DNA from: Candidatus Magasanikiibacteriota bacterium
GTDB lineage: Bacteria; Patescibacteriota; Patescibacteriia; Magasanikbacterales; 2-02-FULL-50-9b
DNA: 28,264 nucleotides
Assembly (NCBI GenBank): GCA_026396555.1
Contig: JAPLWO010000065.1
Location: forward strand, 1 to 28,264
Direction of reading: 5' to 3'
Under the pieces are notes generated by a model, which made no database searches, was not told where the DNA came from, and saw nothing but the letters and a program-made list of their open reading frames with translations. Shown here in pieces: positions 9,511 to 16,024 of this stretch (its first letter is position 1; every line of letters starts with the position of its first letter). The translations under genes and the position numbers were made by a program.

Positions 9511-9524
9511 ATTAAAGTACTGCA

Positions 9525-9553
9525 ATAATAGCGCATTTTAAGGCAAGAGTCAA
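9525..9553 (-). promoter_or_regulatory. infB promoter
   Basis: TTGACT, 17 bp, TATTAT on the minus strand. The predicted leader is about 40 nt. Confidence 0.8.
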
Positions 9554-9573
9554 ACTAAGGTCGCATGTCAAAC

Positions 9574-9624
9574 AAAAAATCCTGCTCATCGATCTCCGCG
9601 GTTAGCGAAGTTCGACGAACAGGA
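9574..9624 (-). terminator. Rho-independent terminator of the 404-residue gene
   Basis: On the minus strand a 13-bp outer stem (9624-9612 with 9592-9580, G-U pairs allowed) continues into an inner stem CTTCGC/GCGGAG, followed by six U (9579-9574). Confidence 0.9.
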
Positions 9625-9644
9625 CAGAAACAGGGGCTGAAAAC

Positions 9645-10859
9645 TTACGATGGCTTGTACGGGCGGCAGACGTTTGCCTTCGCCTCTTCAAACAACGCAC
9701 GTGACGTGAGCGATGAGCTTGGCAGCCCGGCGAGTGTCGTCGCAGGCAAGATGCCCGCGAGCGGCTGCAATTTGTCCGCAAAGTACCGATCGCGCTGCTG
9801 CGCGTACCAAATCGCAGGCGTCAAGCGCTCAATTTCCTTGCCTTTGCGCCATGCCGCATACTGGTCGTACCAGTTCTTGAACCAGATGCAGCAGTACCAC
9901 GCGCCGCAGATGATCGCGAGCAGGAAAACTGCCGGCAGTAAAAATTCGACCAACCCATTCGGATGGATGGTCCGAATTGCTTTGATGGGTACCATCGAAA
10001 AGATCCAGGCCCCCACATACAAAACAATCGCAAGCACCCACGAAGCAACCAGATTCCACATGGGCGTCAAGAACAAGATGGACGGCGCATGATCGAGATA
10101 CCGCCTCTCCTCGCACTTACTGTTCGAACGAACGAATTGCGCCCGATAACCGTCACCCCAATCATCACTCACTTCGTCGACACGTTCGCTGAGCGGGTGA
10201 AAAAGGGGCTTGATGTTGGAACGCAAGCCGACTGCTGCACGAACCACAACGACCACCACACCGTAAATCGTGCGGAGTGGCAAGCACAGAAGCAGAAACA
10301 ATGGCACGAACAACATGAGGCGTTGCTTGAATTCACAGGTATTCCTCGATTCGGCAAGCGCAAAGAAATCATGTACCAAGCTCCACAGCCACTGCGGCGG
10401 CCGATTCTCGTATTGATCCACTTTCACAGTCACCTGATCCGCGATCGTCACCAAACCCGGATATTTCTTCATACGAGAGGTCCGAGCCTTACCCCACGAA
10501 AGTTCGATCTTGTCGTCTTGCGGCCACACAATCTCAGCTGTCAGTTCATATGACCCACCGACCTCAACCACCAAATGCACGATGCCTTCATGAAGTGGAA
10601 CCGTTTCGCTGAATGAATATTCGCGTTCCGACTCCCCGACATCTCGCCGTTGACACTCCACGCGCAAAAAAGGATGAATCGCTTCGCGCTGCTTGAGTTC
10701 TTCGATGATGGCATCGTTCAAACTCACCCCAACTGCAATCCGCGGATCGCCCGGCGTCTGCTGCCGAAATGAAATGCCAAACGTCGGTAACTGCGGTTGC
10801 GGCGCTTCACCATGCACTTCCGGACTGTTCTCCAAACCATGATGTTCTTTATCCTTCAT
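9645..10859 (-). CDS. Hypothetical multi-pass membrane protein, 404 residues (Shine-Dalgarno class)
   Basis: I do not recognise a family. Residues 1-175 are soluble, with a beta-rich stretch (HEGIVHLVVEVGGSYELTAE). Hydrophobic segments follow at about 181-210, 260-290 and 303-328; the last contains Cys and Trp (GAWYCCIWF). A basic, Arg-rich tail of about 75 residues ends the protein. The start is set by AAGGAGG 4 nt upstream of the ATG at 10859. The gene is monocistronic, divergent from the DHH gene, with its own promoter and terminator. Its codon style is G/C-richer than that of infB next door and matches the genes at 1124 and 26233. Membrane location is likely; the role is unknown. Confidence 0.78.
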   Translation of the reverse strand: MKDKEHHGLENSPEVHGEAPQPQLPTFGISFRQQTPGDPRIAVGVSLNDAIIEELKQREAIHPFLRVECQRRDVGESEREYSFSETVPLHEGIVHLVVEVGGSYELTAEIVWPQDDKIELSWGKARTSRMKKYPGLVTIADQVTVKVDQYENRPPQWLWSLVHDFFALAESRNTCEFKQRLMLFVPLFLLLCLPLRTIYGVVVVVVRAAVGLRSNIKPLFHPLSERVDEVSDDWGDGYRAQFVRSNSKCEERRYLDHAPSILFLTPMWNLVASWVLAIVLYVGAWIFSMVPIKAIRTIHPNGLVEFLLPAVFLLAIICGAWYCCIWFKNWYDQYAAWRKGKEIERLTPAIWYAQQRDRYFADKLQPLAGILPATTLAGLPSSSLTSRALFEEAKANVCRPYKPS

Positions 10860-10863
10860 TTTC

Positions 10864-10870
10864 CCTCCTT
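10864..10870 (-). promoter_or_regulatory. Shine-Dalgarno AAGGAGG
   Basis: A near-perfect ribosome binding site 4 nt before the ATG at 10859, at the end of a leader of about 52 nt. Confidence 0.85.
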
Positions 10871-10918
10871 CCTGCTTTCCATGAATTTGACCCGAGAGTG
10901 GGCCACAATCTACCGAGC

Positions 10919-10947
10919 AGCGTAAAACAAAAACCCTATTTAGTCAA
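10919..10947 (-). promoter_or_regulatory. Promoter of the 404-residue gene
   Basis: TTGACT, 17 bp, TACGCT. The -10 is weak. Its -35 overlaps the -35 of the divergent DHH gene within one palindrome. Confidence 0.5.
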
Positions 10948-10956
10948 TATATTGAC
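10943..10956. promoter_or_regulatory. 14-bp perfect palindrome across two divergent -35 boxes
   Basis: GTCAATATATTGAC equals its own reverse complement. It contains the -35 elements of both the 404-residue gene (-) and the DHH gene (+). It may be only the mirror image of two TTGAC boxes, or an operator. Confidence 0.55.
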
Positions 10957-10980
10957 AGTTTCCCCAAAATCAACTACGAT
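10952..10980 (+). promoter_or_regulatory. Promoter of the DHH phosphoesterase gene
   Basis: Perfect TTGACA, 17 bp, TACGAT. The ATG lies 14 nt after the -10, giving a leader of about 7 nt. Confidence 0.75.
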
Positions 10981-10994
10981 ACTCTATTCCATAT

Positions 10995-11981
10995 ATGCAA
11001 CCATTAGCCCACCACATTCACACACATGTAACCGAAAAAACCGCAGCGGGAGCGCCGCGGCGTGTTGCGGTTGTGCCGCACAAAAATCCTGACGGTGACA
11101 CGCTGGGCGCAGCCACCGCGTTTTTGGAATATTTACGTTCGTACGGGGTTGATGCGACGCTCTGGTGCAAAACGACCTACAGTTCAGCGCTCGCGTTTTT
11201 GCCGCACGCTGACGAGCTTCGCTCTGATCCGCAACTCTGGCGCGAAAAACAATTTGATACGGTGTGTATTTTTGATGCTGGGGATCCAGTTTTTGCCGGC
11301 GTGCAAGATTGTATTGATTCGCTCGATAAAAAACCGTTCATCATTAATTTCGATCATCATTTTACGAATACAAATTTCGGCAATTATAATTTTGTACAAG
11401 TCACCGCCGCGTCAACGACTGAGGTGTTACATAATTATTTTCAGCACATCGGCCACCGAATTAATTCGACAACCGCAACTTCCCTCTTAACTGGTCTCAT
11501 GACTGACACGGGAAATTTTTCAAATCCGGCGACGAGCGCATCCGCGCTTGCGACCGGCGGCGCGCTGATGAAAGCGGGCGGAAATTATGGCGCGATTTTA
11601 AATTACACGTACCGAAATAAAACGCTCGACGGATTAAAACTCTGGGGCATCGCGTTGTCGCGTTTACAAATTAAACCTGAACTTGATTTGGCGTACACGG
11701 TTTTGACGCGCGCCGATATTGAATCGTTAAAAGTAACTGACGGCGATGTCGAGGGCGTCGCGAATTTTTTAAACTCAATTGGCGAAACAAAAATCGCGCT
11801 CGTATTAAAAGAAACACAAGACGGATTTGTAAAAGGAAGTTTGCGCACGACGCACGATGATGTTGATGTGAGTGCAATCGCAGCAATGTTCGGCGGCGGC
11901 GGACATAAAAAAGCATCCGGTTTTTCAGTGCGCGGCAAGCTCGCGGAAGTCGGCGGCGAATGGACAATCGTCTCGGAATAG
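10995..11981 (+). CDS. DHH/DHHA1 phosphoesterase, NrnA-like (nanoRNase/pAp phosphatase)
   Basis: Manganese-dependent phosphoesterase of 328 residues, probably degrading short oligoribonucleotides and/or pAp or cyclic-dinucleotide products in the cytoplasm. Metal ligands are visible: H29 and D33/D35 in HKNPDGDTLGA, D94 in FDAGD, the DHH triad 120-122 in NFDHH, and D171 in MTDTGNF. The C-terminal DHHA1 domain carries GGGGHKKASGF. The length fits NrnA and not RecJ (which is longer). The start lies about 7 nt from the predicted transcription start. clpP follows closely; its -35 box overlaps this gene's stop codon. Substrate is inferred from family. Confidence 0.9.
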   Translation: MQPLAHHIHTHVTEKTAAGAPRRVAVVPHKNPDGDTLGAATAFLEYLRSYGVDATLWCKTTYSSALAFLPHADELRSDPQLWREKQFDTVCIFDAGDPVFAGVQDCIDSLDKKPFIINFDHHFTNTNFGNYNFVQVTAASTTEVLHNYFQHIGHRINSTTATSLLTGLMTDTGNFSNPATSASALATGGALMKAGGNYGAILNYTYRNKTLDGLKLWGIALSRLQIKPELDLAYTVLTRADIESLKVTDGDVEGVANFLNSIGETKIALVLKETQDGFVKGSLRTTHDDVDVSAIAAMFGGGGHKKASGFSVRGKLAEVGGEWTIVSE

Positions 11982-12007
11982 ACAAAAAACTAAGCCTCGT
12001 GTAATCT
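11979..12007 (+). promoter_or_regulatory. clpP promoter, predicted leaderless
   Basis: TAGACA, 17 bp, TAATCT. The -35 overlaps the DHH gene's TAG stop. The ATG is 8 nt past the -10, so the leader is 0 to 2 nt. The -10 matches consensus only partly. Confidence 0.5.
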
Positions 12008-12015
12008 ACTTTTAT

Positions 12016-12612
12016 ATGCCACGAAATTCTTCTTTTCTCATTCCAACAGTTATCGAAAAATCAGGAAACGGCGAACGCGCGTATGATATTTACTCGCGCT
12101 TGTTAAAGGACCGAATTATTTTTCTCGGCACGCCGATCGACGATGATGTTGCAAACGCGGTTATCGCGCAATTATTATTTTTGGAAAGTCAGGATAAAAC
12201 AAAAGATATTAAAATTTATATCAACTCGCCGGGCGGATCTGTTACTGCGGGCCTCGCAATTCTCGACACCATGAATTACATCGGTCCAGACGTTTCGACA
12301 ATTTGTGTTGGAATGGCAGCATCAATGGGTGCAGTTTTGTTATCAGCCGGAACCAAAGGAAAGCGTTTCGCATTACCCAATGCAGAAGTAATGATTCATC
12401 AGGTTTTGGGCGGCGCCGAAGGCCAAGCGTCAGATGTTAAAATTCGCGCAGAGCGCATTGTGAAAATGAAAAACGATTTAAATCAGATGCTTTCGGAAAA
12501 TACAGGACAACCATTTGAAAAAGTTGAACGCGATACTGACCGCGATTATTTTATGACCTCTGCGGAAGCTGTTTCATACGGCCTCATCGACAAAGTTATT
12601 GAAAAAAAATAA
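12016..12612 (+). CDS. clpP: ATP-dependent Clp protease proteolytic subunit
   Basis: Serine peptidase that forms the ClpP tetradecamer and degrades proteins delivered by ClpX or ClpA/C. It has 198 residues, the normal length. The catalytic triad is Ser103 (GMAASMGA), His128 (MIHQ) and Asp177 (RDTDRDYF); the spacings 25 and 49 equal those of E. coli ClpP. The start is MPRNSSFLIP at 12016. A longer in-frame reading from 11872 would run through the end of the DHH gene and lies before the promoter, so I rejected it. No Shine-Dalgarno sequence; probably leaderless. No Clp ATPase gene is in the window. Confidence 0.97.
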   Translation: MPRNSSFLIPTVIEKSGNGERAYDIYSRLLKDRIIFLGTPIDDDVANAVIAQLLFLESQDKTKDIKIYINSPGGSVTAGLAILDTMNYIGPDVSTICVGMAASMGAVLLSAGTKGKRFALPNAEVMIHQVLGGAEGQASDVKIRAERIVKMKNDLNQMLSENTGQPFEKVERDTDRDYFMTSAEAVSYGLIDKVIEKK

Positions 12613-12637
12613 GGCCCTGATGGCCAAAAAAATAGAT

Positions 12638-12772
12638 AAAAAAATTCCTGCTGAATAATTCGCGCTCAAGAAGACTCGTTAAAGGTGGATTCGAGCCAGA
12701 GCCCGAATTCCCCTCGTAACCAATCCCCATGCTTGTCGTGAGCGCGAGTTACTAAGCAGGAACATCCCGTGA
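12638..12772 (-). ncRNA. Structured non-coding RNA, 6S-like rod, about 130 nt (identity unproven)
   Basis: An autonomous transcription unit with no reading frame. A consensus promoter (12779-12807) predicts a start near 12772. The 5' arm (12762-12739) and 3' arm (12668-12645) pair over 24 positions with only two mismatches, and the 3' arm runs straight into seven U (12644-12638). Inside is an asymmetric bubble (about 13 nt on the 5' side, 4 on the 3' side), then a second stem (GATTGGTTA with TAACGAGTC) and an apical hairpin of 8 bp (12708-12701 with 12696-12689) with loop UCUG. A long rod, a central bubble and an apical stem resemble 6S RNA, the RNA polymerase decoy, but it is shorter than the usual 180 nt or so and I see no diagnostic sequence. 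It lacks the SRP RNA apical motif. Confidence 0.75.
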
Positions 12773-12778
12773 CTGACT

Positions 12779-12807
12779 ACTATATCCTATACGCACCCTT
12801 CTGTCAA
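12779..12807 (-). promoter_or_regulatory. Consensus promoter of the non-coding RNA
   Basis: Perfect TTGACA, 17 bp, TATAGT on the minus strand, among the best promoters in the window. It lies just downstream of the VanW gene's stop (12838-12840). Confidence 0.88.
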
Positions 12808-12837
12808 GGGCTGGCTTGTGGATAGATTTGTAAATCT

Positions 12838-14676
12838 TCAATTTCCTGCAACTCCTGCGGCATCAGGACTAATATTCAATGCTCCAAGCGCCGTCCCAGA
12901 CGGCGTTGAAGTCGCCGCAACACCTACCAAACAAACTTCGCCCCATGGTTTGTAATGGCTCGGAAAATCCTGCTTTTTAACCGTTCCGTCAGCGTAGGTA
13001 ACAGTATAATAAAATATCACGTTTGCTCCTACGTGCGCTAATTCAGTACATTTTTTCTTTCCGACAGGCAACGCGGTCGTTTCAATCACCTTTTTATCAG
13101 GCGGCGGCGTTGTATTTAAGATTTTTGGAATAGTTCTCGTTGCAATACGCCCATCGCGCGTTCCCCAGAACGTAAATGTGAGATGAACGCCATTAATCTC
13201 AGGGTCAAGCAGCACCCAATGCCCCGTGTCATTAGTGAATCGAAAATCCGGTTTTGGATCATAGATCGTTGCATCAGTCCCTGACACACCATTTTCAAAA
13301 TAATAATGCACTTGATAAGAATGATTCTGACGCTCTACGATTGGAAAACCAGCACCCATTGCAGCGCGAAATGTCGTCGTACCAATCTGACACAAGCCGC
13401 CGCCGTATTCAGGCTGCGTTTTATTGTCTTTAATAACCAACTCCTGAACATATCCTGACGTTCCATCGATTGCGCCCAGCGTTTTAATCAATGAAAACGT
13501 TTCACCTGGTGCAATCAACACATTTTTAATCGCAGCCATACCAGTTGCGATATTATGCAAACGACTTGGAGTCGAGCCAGACGCGTCAGATGTTCCGTAA
13601 CCGATCACTTCATTAATTCCTAAATTATTTGTTTTCGCCAATGCAATTTTTGCCGGCGTTTCTGTTGTTGCAATTGTAATCGTACTTGAACTTGTCGAGA
13701 GTGATGCAAATAAATTTCGCGCGAGCACATCCCAATCAATCACTACACCTGGCTGATCAGGAACAAAAATCGATGCACGATTTCCTTGGTATGCAAAAGC
13801 AGCGTCCTTTGCAGGCTGCTCAAATATTTCAAGAGCTGATCCAAATTTTTCTTTTAACGAGTTCGCATCGATTCCAACAATTGCTTTTCCATCAACAACG
13901 CGTGGTTGAATCAGAGCTGTTAAATCAGCAGGTGTTAATTTAAACTTTTTATCTTTCATTTCTAATGTTCGTCCGTGTGTAACTTCTTCAGCAAGTGCAG
14001 CGGCTTCGGTTTGTAATCCTTCCGCCATTGCAGTTGTAATTTTTGGATCACTCGTAATAATCTGCGCAACAATTTTTTGTTCCCCAGAACCGATCGCCGC
14101 AACAAAATCATTTGACAATGCCGATCGATCAATCACCTGTCCGCGAACAGCTGGAATTACGCGTGCCACACCATCAACAATTTCGAATCGCGCGTTTGTC
14201 GGTGCTGAAAGTGAAATTTTCCAATTTGAAATCACATCATCCGTAATTGCTTCTGACGCAAGTTCCGTTGTTTCGAACGGCACATCAATGCGCTCATCAA
14301 TATTAAGTGCCGACTTAATTCGTTTTGTAACTGCATCGCGTTCAGCTGCGTATTTTGCCGCACTCATGGTTCCATCAATGTCAAAATATGGCGCATACAC
14401 AGGAATTCTTTGTGAAGAAAAATTTGGAACTGAAACTGAAACACCTGAGCGTTGTAAATCTGCGGCGCGTACACTAACAACCGATGTTGCATCGCTCACG
14501 GTTTTTCCACTCACATCAACTCCCGCGATAAAAAATTGTGGAGGAAAATTAGTGAATGTTGCCGCAGACGCAACAAATGCACCGACGCCAAATGCAGTAG
14601 TAACTAAAAGAATCCCGCCGATCACGGCGAGTACAATTGATCTTTTATTCGAAAACAGTTCTGAATTAATTTTCAT
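12838..14676 (-). CDS. VanW-family cell-envelope protein
   Basis: A 612-residue membrane-anchored protein with an N-terminal hydrophobic segment at about 13-40. Residues about 45-360 hold repeated putative peptidoglycan-binding (PG_binding_4-like) units. A VanW domain follows (NIATGMAAIKNVLIAPGETF through YGGGLCQIGTTTFRAA, ending about FTFWGTRDGR), then a C-terminal extension with a G5-like beta domain (two Cys, KKC and EVC). VanW proteins are linked to cell-wall or glycopeptide-related functions, but the biochemical activity is unknown. This is not evidence of vancomycin resistance. It overlaps the end of the hsp20 gene by 11 nt, so the two are likely cotranscribed and translationally coupled. 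The length suits Gram-positive and CPR members. Confidence 0.9.
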   Translation of the reverse strand: MKINSELFSNKRSIVLAVIGGILLVTTAFGVGAFVASAATFTNFPPQFFIAGVDVSGKTVSDATSVVSVRAADLQRSGVSVSVPNFSSQRIPVYAPYFDIDGTMSAAKYAAERDAVTKRIKSALNIDERIDVPFETTELASEAITDDVISNWKISLSAPTNARFEIVDGVARVIPAVRGQVIDRSALSNDFVAAIGSGEQKIVAQIITSDPKITTAMAEGLQTEAAALAEEVTHGRTLEMKDKKFKLTPADLTALIQPRVVDGKAIVGIDANSLKEKFGSALEIFEQPAKDAAFAYQGNRASIFVPDQPGVVIDWDVLARNLFASLSTSSSTITIATTETPAKIALAKTNNLGINEVIGYGTSDASGSTPSRLHNIATGMAAIKNVLIAPGETFSLIKTLGAIDGTSGYVQELVIKDNKTQPEYGGGLCQIGTTTFRAAMGAGFPIVERQNHSYQVHYYFENGVSGTDATIYDPKPDFRFTNDTGHWVLLDPEINGVHLTFTFWGTRDGRIATRTIPKILNTTPPPDKKVIETTALPVGKKKCTELAHVGANVIFYYTVTYADGTVKKQDFPSHYKPWGEVCLVGVAATSTPSGTALGALNISPDAAGVAGN

Positions 14677-15070
14677 GTATCACGAGAATTGGAATGTGGT
14701 GACTTGGTGTCTTCTTTGGAATACGTAGTGTCAACATTCCATTTTTAAAAGTTGCAACCGCAGCGTCTGCTTGAACATCAACAGGCAGAATCACACTTCG
14801 TGAAAAATCACCCCAAAAACATTCCTCAGAAAAAAAATGCTCCGGTATTGTTGATTGCTCAAATTCGCGCCGCCGCGTTCCACGAATCGTGAGCACATCG
14901 CCATCCAAATGAATCTCAATCAATTCAGGATCAACTCCTGGAATCGGCGAAATTATGATGAGCTCGTGTTCAGTTTCCGCTACATCTACAGGTAATTCAC
15001 CTTCTCCCATAGTCTGAGAAGAAAGTTCTTGATCGTTATCTGCGGTGTCAAATAAGTACGCGTCGGCCAT
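14666..15070 (-). CDS. Hsp20/alpha-crystallin small heat shock protein
   Basis: ATP-independent holdase chaperone of 134 residues. The alpha-crystallin domain spans about 28-125, with PGVDPELIEIHLDGDVLTIRG and the signature FKNGMLTLRIPK. An IPILVI tail resembles the I-x-I/V oligomerisation motif. I chose MADAYLF (15070). The longer frame from 15112 would begin at the promoter -35, upstream of transcription. The predicted leader is about 6 nt. It is unusual to see an Hsp20 coupled to an envelope protein; the overlap with the VanW gene suggests co-expression. Confidence 0.93.
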   Translation of the reverse strand: MADAYLFDTADNDQELSSQTMGEGELPVDVAETEHELIIISPIPGVDPELIEIHLDGDVLTIRGTRRREFEQSTIPEHFFSEECFWGDFSRSVILPVDVQADAAVATFKNGMLTLRIPKKTPSHHIPILVIHEN

Positions 15071-15083
15071 ACAAGCTGCTGCT

Positions 15084-15112
15084 AGTATACGTTGCGCCGC
15101 GCACTCACGCAA
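15084..15112 (-). promoter_or_regulatory. hsp20-VanW operon promoter
   Basis: TTGCGT, 17 bp, TATACT. The -10 is strong and the -35 partial. It fixes the hsp20 start at 15070. It lies just downstream of the ZnuA-like gene's stop (15119-15121). Confidence 0.65.
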
Positions 15113-15118
15113 GGTGTC

Positions 15119-15985
15119 CTATTGTAAGGCCTGAATCAAATTCATGAGGTTCGAACGCATGATTTTAATATACGCATCTGGCGTCGGCGCCGCGACTTCG
15201 ATTGGATCCAATATATTAACCGCTCGCCCCGTATCATGTGCGATCGTCGTCACAATCCCCGGACTCACTTCCGACTCCGCAAAAATCGGCATACGTGGGT
15301 TTTTATTCAAAACTGCTATTACTTTCGCAACATCTTCTGGTGATGGATTTTCTTCTGGAATATCTTTTATCGCAACCGCGGTCAATCCGTAATCTTGAGC
15401 TAAATATCCAAACGCGTCGTGCAGTGTAACAATTTCGTGTTGTGGTAATGTTCGAATCTGTTCGTATGATTCATCGAGATCGTGCAACTGTTTTTCATAT
15501 GCGTCCGCATTTGCCGCAATTTTTTCTTTTGATTCTGGAAATTGATTTTCAAAATCCTGTTCAAGTCCTTCAACTATGACCAACATTTTTTTCGGCGACA
15601 ACCACACATGTGGATTTGTTTCGCTCGGACTCAAATCCAAATACCGTGATGCAATAATCACCGGCGCTTTCGATCCTGTTGCGGCAATTCCTGACTGTAC
15701 CCAATCGTCGAGATGAAGCCCGAGAGTCACAATTACGCGTGCGTTCTGAATTGATTGTATCTGATCCGTCGATAAAGACACGTCATGAGGATCCGCACCT
15801 GGTGGCAAAACCGTTTCAACATCCGCGACTCCTGCCAGGATATTTTGCACCGCGCTATTCAACGGAATAATTGTTGTCGCAACAACTGGTAATCGAGTTT
15901 GCTCGTGTTCGCGCACCAATGTGCAGCCAGCACCAAGAAAAAATGTCGACGCGATCACCAACGCGGATGCAAAAAAAGCCTTCAT
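15119..15985 (-). CDS. Metal ABC transporter substrate-binding lipoprotein, ZnuA/TroA-like
   Basis: A 288-residue lipoprotein that binds divalent metal (Zn2+ or Mn2+) outside the membrane for an ABC importer. The signal peptide ends in lipobox LGAGC with Cys21. Probable metal ligands: His67 (PPGADPHD), His126 (NPHVWLSP), His189 (TLHDAFGYL) and an acidic residue at 237-239 or Asp260. The long helix with DAYEKQL is typical. No permease or ATPase gene is nearby. Zn or Mn cannot be decided from sequence; the His-rich loop common in ZnuA is absent. The predicted leader is 3 to 4 nt, from a promoter inside the copper ATPase 3' end. Confidence 0.92.
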   Translation of the reverse strand: MKAFFASALVIASTFFLGAGCTLVREHEQTRLPVVATTIIPLNSAVQNILAGVADVETVLPPGADPHDVSLSTDQIQSIQNARVIVTLGLHLDDWVQSGIAATGSKAPVIIASRYLDLSPSETNPHVWLSPKKMLVIVEGLEQDFENQFPESKEKIAANADAYEKQLHDLDESYEQIRTLPQHEIVTLHDAFGYLAQDYGLTAVAIKDIPEENPSPEDVAKVIAVLNKNPRMPIFAESEVSPGIVTTIAHDTGRAVNILDPIEVAAPTPDAYIKIMRSNLMNLIQALQ

Positions 15986-15995
15986 AGATTCACTT

Positions 15996-16024
15996 ACAAT
16001 ACCACAATTTTATTCGTACTTCAA
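15996..16024 (-). promoter_or_regulatory. Promoter of the ZnuA-like gene, inside the copA 3' end
   Basis: TTGAAG, 17 bp, TATTGT. Both boxes are partial matches. The predicted start is about 3 nt before the ATG at 15985. Read-through from copA is also possible. Confidence 0.45.

Noticed and set aside
9963..10553. A 196-codon plus-strand frame opposite the 404-residue gene
   Set aside because: Antisense, His/Arg-rich and without promoter or ribosome site; the minus-strand gene has both.
11872..12015. Upstream in-frame extension of clpP
   Set aside because: It overlaps the DHH gene and lies before the predicted clpP transcription start; the family N-terminus begins at 12016.
12638..12772. SRP RNA, tmRNA or RNase P RNA as the identity of the non-coding RNA
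   Set aside because: The SRP apical GGAAGNAGC-type motif, a tmRNA tag frame and RNase P cores are absent, and the length and rod shape do not fit them.
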